From NCBI GenBank assembly GCA_024364805.1, contig CM044516.1:67601859-67625682 (forward strand): a stretch of DNA of 23,824 bases. The letters are read 5' to 3'. The number at the start of each line of letters is the position of its first letter. Position 1 is the stretch's first letter. The DNA comes from Euprymna scolopes. Lineage: Eukaryota > Mollusca > Cephalopoda > Sepiida > Sepiolidae. The translations under genes were made by a program, and so were the position numbers. Under the pieces are notes generated by a model, which made no database searches, was not told the DNA's origin, and saw nothing but the letters and a program-made list of their open reading frames with translations. This document shows positions 18,429 to 23,824 of this stretch, piece after piece.

Positions 18429-19719
18429 CGAGGGGCGTGCAATAAGTAATGCCCATGACCCACTTCCTATAGCAGTAGAGCAACGAAACTTGGCACAGTT
18501 ATTAGTCTTTCTCTACATAGGAACTACCTAGAGTTATGCATTTGTCTCATCGTTTGATGCAGCTCTGGAGACTGGTTTTGTAGAACACCCCAGGTTGGTC
18601 CTCCAACCACGACGTGACTTCACAAATCAAGGCTGCATCATCTGGGAAATACTTTCCTTTCAAAAACAACTTCATGGCTGGGAAGAGGTGAAAGTCAGAG
18701 GGTGCAAGGTCAGGAGAGTAGGAAGGATGGGGAAGGATTTCATAACCACAAGCGCATGCTTCTGATCTGGCGACATGTGAGTTGTGGACCGGAGCGTTGT
18801 CCGGCAGGAAGAGGGTACCTTTGCTGATCTTGCCCCGTCTCTTGATTTTGATAGCTTCCCTTAATTTCCTCAAAAGTGAAGCATAATAGGCTCCTGTAAT
18901 CGTGGTACCCTTTGCCAGGAAATCTGTCATCACTACCCCGTCCTGGTCCCAGAAGACTGTGAGCATGACCTTACCAGCAGAGGGCTGCACCCTTGCCTTC
19001 TTTGGAGGTGGTGAGTCCAAGTTCTTCCACTGCATTGACTGGGCTTTGGTCTTTGGATCATAGTGATGGACCCAGGTTTCATTCTGTATAATCAGTCTTT
19101 TGAAAAACTTTGACTCATCTTCTTGGCACATCTCGAAATTCATCTTCGAACACTCGACGCGTTCTCGCTTCTGGAATGGAGTGAGCAACCTGGGAATCCA
19201 TCTGGCAGACACCTTATGCATATGCAAATGGTCATGAATGATAGTTTCCACAGACCCTGTACTAATCTTGACATCTTGGGCTATTTGGCGAATAGTAATG
19301 CGCTGATCTTCCAAAATTACAGCCTCAACTTGACGGAAGATGCCTCATCAATGGCAGAAAGGGGGCGACCAGGTCTGGGAGCTGTTTCCACAGACTTCCG
19401 GCCATGTTTGAATTCACGATGCCAGCGTTTTACAAGGTCATATGATGGGGCATTATCACCATAAGTTTCTTTCATTTCATCAAAAGTCTCCTGTGGCATG
19501 CGCCCTTTCAAATACAAAAACCAGATCACTGCTCGACATTCAACAGACTCCATTTCACACCTGACTCAGTTCAAATACCTGTAAAACAGAAACTCCAATT
19601 AGTTCAGAGCTGTAATTTGCCACATAACCCGTAGAGATTTAATCATTGCACATGCAAAATTTCAGCTAGATCAGACAACTGGAAATGGGTCAGGGGCATT
19701 ACTTATTGCACGCCCCTCG
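18429..19719 (-). mobile_element. Mariner transposon with both ends
   Basis: A 1,291-bp element is bounded by TA duplications (18427-18428 and 19720-19721). Its terminal inverted repeats begin CGAGGGGCGTGCAATAAGTA and match at 37 of 39 positions. Length, TA target and end length are those of mariner elements. One transposase gene on the minus strand fills it (18502-19553). The near-identity of the two ends shows the element is young compared with everything else in the window. Confidence 0.95.
18502..19553 (-). pseudogene. Mariner transposase (DD34D), nearly full length
   Basis: This is a cut-and-paste transposase that would bind the element's own ends and catalyse excision and TA insertion. 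The start MESVECRAVIWFLYLKGRMP opens the N-terminal helix-turn-helix; HREFKHGRKSVETAPRPGRP is the linker between the two HTH halves; RITIRQIAQDVKISTGSVET is the second HTH; WVPRLL-type WIPRLLTPFQKRERV follows. In the catalytic domain ETWVHHYDPKTKAQSMQWK, LFLPDNAPVHNSH and YSPDLAPSDFHLF are clear, with 34 residues between the last two aspartates. Three lesions are visible. A one-base loss near 19340 shifts the frame between SAIDEA and the downstream FRQVEAVILED. The first catalytic aspartate is asparagine (IQNETW, codon 19083-19081). A tryptophan codon has become TGA at 18549-18547, after which DKCITLGSSYVEKD still follows to TAA at 18502. Expected length is about 350 residues. The protein closely resembles the transposase domain of SETMAR. 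Confidence 0.93.
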
Positions 19720-19743
19720 TATATTTGTTTTATTTATTTAAAG

Positions 19744-20144
19744 CATAGATTCTCAATGGGAGCGAAATTTACCCTAAGGGATGAATTTTGGGTTTTCAGG
19801 GGGTGAATTTTCAACCCATTTATATTTTTAACTTTTTCTTGTTTTTATTTACAGAATTCGGAGCCAATCATGAGTATCAAAAAAAAAAAAAAAAGAAAAT
19901 ACGATCATTCATATATTGAATATGGATTCACATCCATCATCACAAATGGAGAAGAAAGGCCCCAGTGTGTTATTTGTAGTAAAGTTTGGACAAATGAGTC
20001 TATGAAACCAGCAAAGATGAAGCAATTTTTCATAGTTCACTTTTTGAGACAGGTAATCTTGGAAAGGATGGGAAATGGGGGAGGGATGGCATTTTTATAA
20101 ATGGCAAAAGGCGTGCATAGGCCAAGCAAGGTTGAGAACCCATG
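19744..20144 (+). mobile_element. Short hAT derivative with BED exon
   Basis: A 401-bp element whose ends are imperfect inverted repeats: CATAGATTCTCAATGGG on the left and, in complement, CATGGGTTCTCAACCTTGC on the right, both hAT-like (CAG-GGTTCTCAA). The flanking 8-bp words ATTTAAAG (19736-19743) and AGTTAAAG (20145-20152) agree at 7 of 8 positions, the duplication length expected of hAT elements. The interior keeps a 3' splice acceptor and the first part of a transposase exon, and the rest has been lost. Confidence 0.85.
19870..20100 (+). pseudogene. hAT transposase BED zinc-finger fragment (ZBED5-like)
   Basis: Just after a polypyrimidine tract and acceptor (TTTTTATTTACAG, ending at 19853) an ATG at 19870 opens MSIKKKKKRKYDHSYIEYGF, TSIITNGEERPQCVICSKVW and TNESMKPAKMKQFFIVHFLR. 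This is the start of ZBED5/Charlie-type hAT transposases: a basic leader, the KY-YGFT motif and the C-x2-C half of a BED finger (CVIC). In the family the second half reads KLKRHLETKHP; here it is KMKQFFIVHF, so the first histidine is lost and the finger cannot fold normally. The reading frame then runs into the deletion junction after FLRQ and ends at 20100 in unrelated codons. The A15 stretch encoding the lysines may be slippage-prone. The dimerisation and catalytic regions are absent. Confidence 0.85.
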
Positions 20145-20152
20145 AGTTAAAG

Positions 20153-20591
20153 AATATTTAGGTGACAATGACGATTAGTTTTGCAGAAGAATAAATGGTC
20201 ATATCTAAATATGGAATGAAAGTCAGTAAGCATGAAACGAAAAACGACGCCATATGAAACCATAAAAACAATTTAAAAAAAAAAAAAACTTTTACTTTTT
20301 ACATTTCTATAAATAATTTTTTAAATATTTAAAATATATTCATATGGAAATATTTTATTTCAAAAAAGTGATATATTATTCACGTGTATGAAGAACATGC
20401 AAAGACACAACGTCGTGGTGCGCCATGCGGCCACTGCACATATAAAACAAAGGAACTATGTTACGCTTCCTCGTGTAGAGATACAACGAACTGGCTGGAA
20501 GATGTAGCATCCACTAAAGATGGCCGATAGAAAATTATGCAGATTGATGTGAGAAAGCTCTGTGGAACTTCCGCAGAGTTCTGCTCGTATA
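20153..20591. other. No gene seen; one short palindrome
   Basis: The first 230 bases are AT-rich. 20385-20591 is more GC-balanced and may be old element sequence (it contains CACATATAAAACAAAGG, TATA-like), but I cannot name it. A 21-base near-palindrome, CTCTGTGGAACTTCCGCAGA plus G, lies at 20558-20578. Confidence 0.4.
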
Positions 20592-20593
20592 TA

Positions 20594-21570
20594 CAAAGTG
20601 TTGCAACAAAATCCGACACTTGACAAACAGTAAACGAAATACCAGAAAGTGCTGAAGAGCATGGTGAAGTTCTGGATGGACGAGATCGCTGCTGGACCCT
20701 TTTATGTTTTCTATCAGACCTCCGTGCCTGTATACAAAGTAAAGACGATCCAGATGTGACTACTCAACAGTGTTCTTCACCACTGGTCACTAAACTTGTG
20801 GCCACCTTTTTAACATGATTACAACCTTCTGTAACAGAGCCACAGAAGCTGGCTGTGCAATGTAACATCACAGCAGAGATAAAAAGGACATGCTTGTTTA
20901 GAAAAGCCCGTATTCGAGAGGTGTTCAAGATGTAGAGGATTCAAGACATCTTTGAGACACAAGAGAACAAGAAAGGAGGTGTTTGAGACATGAGAGAGCG
21001 GGAAAAGACGTGTTTGAGACACAAGTGTTCGGAGAAGTAGGATTCGAGACATGTTCGAAATGCATGGGCGATGTCAGAACAGAAATGAAAAGTCACACAC
21101 ATTCGGAAAAGTAGAAACGAACTGTTTAAATATTTGGAAAAAATTTGTTGTTAGAAATACCAGATATAAAGGCTTTTGTTTAAAACTGAAAAACGAGTTT
21201 CTTTCTTTTCTTCTGTTTCTTTGATATAACGACTATGTTACACTCTTTGAATACTTTTTTGGAGTGTGATTGAGGTCAAGATCAACAAGCATGGCCACAA
21301 TATGGTGAACTCTCTGAAGGCTGCCATTGTGGAGGCATTCACCACTACAGACGAGGAAATGAATGCCAATGTGTGTGACTCATTTCATGCCACCTTAAGA
21401 TGGTAATTTACGCCACTGGCGATTACATTGAAAAACATTTTAGTATATAACTCTAACATTAACTAAATAAACTTCATGTACAGCTTCTGTTTTTATTGCC
21501 TATTTTGTTGGGGTTTTTCTTTTCCATTTTTTTTTTTTTGTTATGTGTCGGATTTTGGTGCAACACCCTG
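20594..21570 (+). mobile_element. Tc1/mariner-family element, copy 3, with both ends
   Basis: Bounded by TA at 20592-20593 and 21571-21572. The inverted ends CAAAGTGTTGCAACAAAATC (left) and, in complement, CAGGGTGTTGCACCAAAATC (right) match at 26 of 31 positions including CGACAC. The interior encodes a 5'-deleted transposase of the same family as 182-917: KVLKSMVKFWMDEIAAGPFY and VFYQTSVPVYKVKTIQ (the QQDSAPVH motif with its catalytic D changed to T), then HHWSLNLWPP. After the LTR-like insert comes FWSVIEVKINKHGHNMVNSL and KAAIVEAFTTTDEEMNANV, ending in the GDYIEK-like stretch near 21420. The N-terminal DNA-binding region is missing. Confidence 0.85.
20830..21242 (+). mobile_element. Solo LTR-like insert within copy 3
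   Basis: A 413-bp segment interrupts the transposase exactly between its LWPP and FWSVIE blocks. It begins TGTAACAG and ends TGTTACA, a 7-base inverted repeat of TG...CA type. A TATAAA box lies at 21165-21170, and the last third is pyrimidine-rich. The first half contains an irregular tandem motif built on TTTGAGACACAAG and ATTCGAGACATG. There is no coding sequence. The size, ends and TATA box suggest a solo LTR, but a clean target duplication could not be fixed, so another non-autonomous element is possible. Confidence 0.55.
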
Positions 21571-21591
21571 TAAATATATATCGGCTAAAAG

Positions 21592-21682
21592 TCATCCCCT
21601 TAAGTAATCCAATTCATCATTAACCTTATCCTCGAGTAGCCCTCTGGCCTTGATAAGAGGTGACTCCTTTGTAAAAAAAAAT
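21592..21682 (+). mobile_element. LINE 3' tail, third copy
   Basis: CCCCTTAAGTAA followed by AACCTTATCC, GGCCTTGATAAGAGGTGACT and CCTTTGTAAAAAAAAA matches the 3' UTR of the LINE at 5076-5692. Only the last 90 bases or so were inserted: an extremely 5'-truncated copy, poly-A on the plus strand. It lies about 20 bases beyond the right end of the Tc1/mariner copy 3. Confidence 0.8.
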
Positions 21683-21689
21683 GTTACAT

Positions 21690-22118
21690 GCCGAAACAAA
21701 GCAAAACAAAACTATGACCTGACATGTAGACAAACAAAATAAAATAGCTTCATTAGTGTACCACACTGCAGCATTATGTGCTAATCAGTAAAATTATCAT
21801 AATTATGAAACAATTCGTCCTAAAATCATCAAACGTCTGTCGAATATAGGCCATATGTTTATAAAGTATTGAACCAAATCTACCCTCCTATTAAAATATA
21901 GAATTCCATTTATGCTGGAATATACAAAATATTAGCTAGAATACTCATCCGATGAAGCATTTCCCACCAACCCTATTTTTATGATTCGATACTTTTAACA
22001 AAACCAAATATTTTATCCTTGAACACCGAAGTCTATGTGACAAACCAACACAGATTCTTTCTTCCACTGCGTATCGTCATTCGAGTGAATTGACATCTGT
22101 TCCTTTATAATGTACTAG
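21690..22118. other. No gene seen
   Basis: AT-rich sequence without a supportable frame, inverted repeat or recognisable element. Confidence 0.5.
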
Positions 22119-22140
22119 CTGTACCCCCCAGTCAAAGTTT

Positions 22141-22600
22141 GCAACGTATTTAAAAGCAAAAGTTGTGTTTTTTCTTTGGTAATGCATGCTTACTGGAACA
22201 CACACATACATGCACACAGAAACACATGTAAATGTAATCAAAGTAACGAGCCAGAAATATATTTAAAAAATATAGAAAATATAAATATATTGTAAGTTTA
22301 CTGAACATCTATACATATTTAATTTTCTCTGGAGAAGATGCAGTTTGTATAACATTTAATATATCTGATTGCAAAGCATGTAAAAACAGAAGTTGTGTTT
22401 TTTATTTACATATGCAAGCTGGATTGAACACAAGAATGGACGTGTAAATTTACTAAAGATCTAAATATGTGTACATATTTTTCTCCGTAAAAGTGGTTTT
22501 GTGAAATGTTTATATACATTAGATTTTTTTTTCTGTGTTGCAATAGTTATAAAAAACAAATGTTGTGTGTTTGTATCAAGGTCTATCTACCAAATAATGT
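22141..22600. repeat. Diverged long tandem repeat, two to three units
   Basis: A block starting GCAACGTATTTAAAAGCAAA and then AGTTGTGTTTTTT at 22141 returns at 22373 (GCAAAGCATGTAAAAACAGA, AGTTGTGTTTTTT) and again, shorter, near 22540 (GCAATAGTTATAAAAAACAA, TGTTGTGTGTTT). Shared later blocks are GTAA-TTTACT-A-ATCTA and ACATATTT with TTCTC. The spacings are about 232 and 167 bases. CTAGCTGTACCCCCCAG at 22114 may be a family A-like head just before the array. Confidence 0.6.
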
Positions 22601-22654
22601 TTCTTATTGATGCCATTTTTTTTATTTTAATAATTGTTCATTTATATAGAGACG

Positions 22655-23108
22655 AATAGTATTCCATATGAGAATATTCAAAGCTCAACCGATGAGAATT
22701 GCCGGAATTTTAGAAGGGAGATATTATTATTTTTTTTCAATTAGGAAATTGAAAGATAATGCTATGTCTGTGAGTTTAGGATTCACTTATGAAGGGTGCC
22801 AGGAAAATATAGCTATAATGTGTATATTTCTTCCTGGTGATGACTAGGGCTGTAGGAGGAATTTAGATTTAAAGGGAAACTAGGAACAACTTTGTCTAAA
22901 GATGGTGCGATTGTGATGATGTTGCTCCTAGTATGAAATGTAGGATTTTACTATAATAAATAAATGTGTCTATAATGTTATTCTAAAGTTACATAAGGTA
23001 GTGGTTAATAGTCTAGACATAATAAATTTGTATGTGGCATCTGTTGTTGTAAACCTACGGTCCCGAGGGGAATTTTTGCAATGTAAATATTATATATGGA
23101 GAAATAAA
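22655..23108. mobile_element. Second copy of the 443-bp insert, inverse orientation
   Basis: The reverse complement aligns along its whole length with 3108-3550. Matching blocks include CAGATGCCACATACAAATTT, ATTATGTCTAGACTATTA, AGACACATTTA, CTAGGAGCAAC, CATCTTTAGA, TAGTCATCAC and TATGGAATAC against TTCTGGAATGA. Identity looks to be about 70-75 percent by eye. It has no clear target duplication of its own and no open frame. Its presence shows that the insert in foldback element 2 is a member of a dispersed family. Confidence 0.8.
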
Positions 23109-23631
23109 AATTATTTAGGAAAAAATGAAACAAAATAATTTGTTGTGTGTTGAATTTCCCTTGAAAAAGAATCTAAATTTTTTAAATCAATTCTTTTTAG
23201 CTTTAAAAATAAAAAATAAAAATTTCTAAAAAATTGTTTAAAATTCATCGTTATTTGTTTTATTTTATTTTTTCATTCATTTTATTTATAATGTGTTTTA
23301 AAAATTTTCAACTACTGTGGAATTTCCACGGGTTCACTCAGTTATATTTTAATTTATGCAGATTTCGTCATTATTATTATTGAGCCAATTCTCTATCGAT
23401 TATAATATTGTACCTAATTTCAAAAGTTTTAAAAAAAATGACTTGTGTGCCATCAGCTAGAAGTGAAACCAAAACGTATAGCTTCCCAACCTTATCCGTT
23501 AGCCCATGACCTAAATCCATAAGTACAGAAAAACTGCAAAAAATAATGGTGTTTAACCTATAACTTTTAATTAGCACATACGCAGAAAAGAAAAAAACAT
23601 GTATAGTCAACTTACGCCAGATCACAGTCAA
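23109..23631. other. AT-rich stretch, no gene seen
   Basis: A- and T-runs dominate up to 23310. From about 23312 (CTGTGGAATTTCCACGGGTT) the sequence may be the head and body of a family A relative that ends at 23800, but it matches the other copies too weakly to assert. Confidence 0.4.
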
Positions 23632-23800
23632 TACTTTTCTTTCAATTTGACCCCTTTAACAACAATTTTATCGGCTAAAAACCAAATCGAAAGTGTACTA
23701 CCGGTCCAAAGACCCTATATATCAAATTTCAATTATTCAGAGAGGAGTTTGGGAGAGACTTTTCGTACACACAGTGACAAGGTCACTTATATATATTATA
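23632..23800 (+). repeat. Family A 3' end
   Basis: TTTGACCCCTTTAACAACAA, TCGGCTAAAAACCAAATCGA, AAATTTCAATTATTCAGAGA and GGAGTTTGGGAGAGAC match the last internal unit of family A. It then ends ACACACAGTGACAAGGTCAC and TTATATATATTA, the family tail. Confidence 0.65.
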
Positions 23801-23801
23801 T

Positions 23802-23824
23802 ATATATGTGTGTGTGTGTGTGTG
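23802..23824. repeat. (TG)n microsatellite at window edge
   Basis: TATATATATG runs into TG units to the end of the window; the full length is not visible. Confidence 0.85.

Noticed and set aside
19123-19464. 113-codon plus-strand frame
   Set aside because: It is the antisense shadow of the mariner transposase gene.
20558-20578. Near-palindrome as a transcription factor site
   Set aside because: The 10-base arms with one mismatch fit many possibilities, and nothing nearby suggests a promoter of a gene.
20456-20662. 68-codon minus-strand frame overlapping a transposon end
   Set aside because: It crosses the left inverted end of the Tc1/mariner element and resembles no known protein.

Overview
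No host gene can be supported with confidence in this 23.8 kb window. It is AT-rich, repeat-dense animal DNA in which nearly every recognisable stretch is a mobile element, a fragment of one, or a tandem array. The mix (mariner and Tc1-like DNA transposons, hAT, several LINE fragments, one Ty3/Gypsy fossil, long TA and CA microsatellites) and a short TTAGGG tract suggest a lophotrochozoan, plausibly a cephalopod mollusc. That assignment is inference from repeat style, not from a marker gene.

Layout. 1-2760: a decayed minus-strand Tc1/mariner-type transposase next to a long foldback element whose arms pair 957-1137 with 2423-2645 and which encloses a copy of a dispersed repeat (called family A here). 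2965-3895: a second foldback element, split by a 443-bp insert bounded by an exact 18-bp direct repeat; a diverged inverse copy of that insert lies at 22655-23108. 4262-4610: a dead mariner fragment. 5076-6426: two 3' ends of the same LINE, tail to tail. 6566-7244: a family A relative. 7280-7413: a weak exon-like segment. 7468-8095: a mariner 5' end and a minus-strand LINE fragment. 8347 onward: a hAT-like end.

8650-12445 is a 60-bp tandem satellite of about 47 copies, split by a nearly 1-kb family A element whose own interior is tandem. 12450-13147 holds a second copy of the Tc1/mariner family, cut off at a TTAGGG tract, then CA repeats and two family A-like tails. 13148-15110 is a broken Ty3/Gypsy pol fossil with a solo LTR inserted in its integrase region. 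15130-17600 holds three minus-strand LINE pieces (endonuclease and reverse transcriptase) around a 90-bp TA microsatellite.

18429-19719 is the best-preserved element: a mariner with near-perfect 39-bp inverted ends, TA duplications and an almost full-length transposase that has few lesions but lacks a catalytic aspartate. 19744-20144 is a short hAT derivative that kept a splice acceptor and part of a BED zinc finger. 20594-21570 is a third member of the Tc1/mariner family, with both ends, split by an LTR-like insert. The remainder to 23824 holds a LINE tail, diverged approximately 170-230-bp tandem repeats, the second copy of the insert, and a family A tail running into TG repeats.

The elements do not act together as a pathway. 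What the window preserves is a stratigraphy of insertions, several with clean boundaries that give their relative order.
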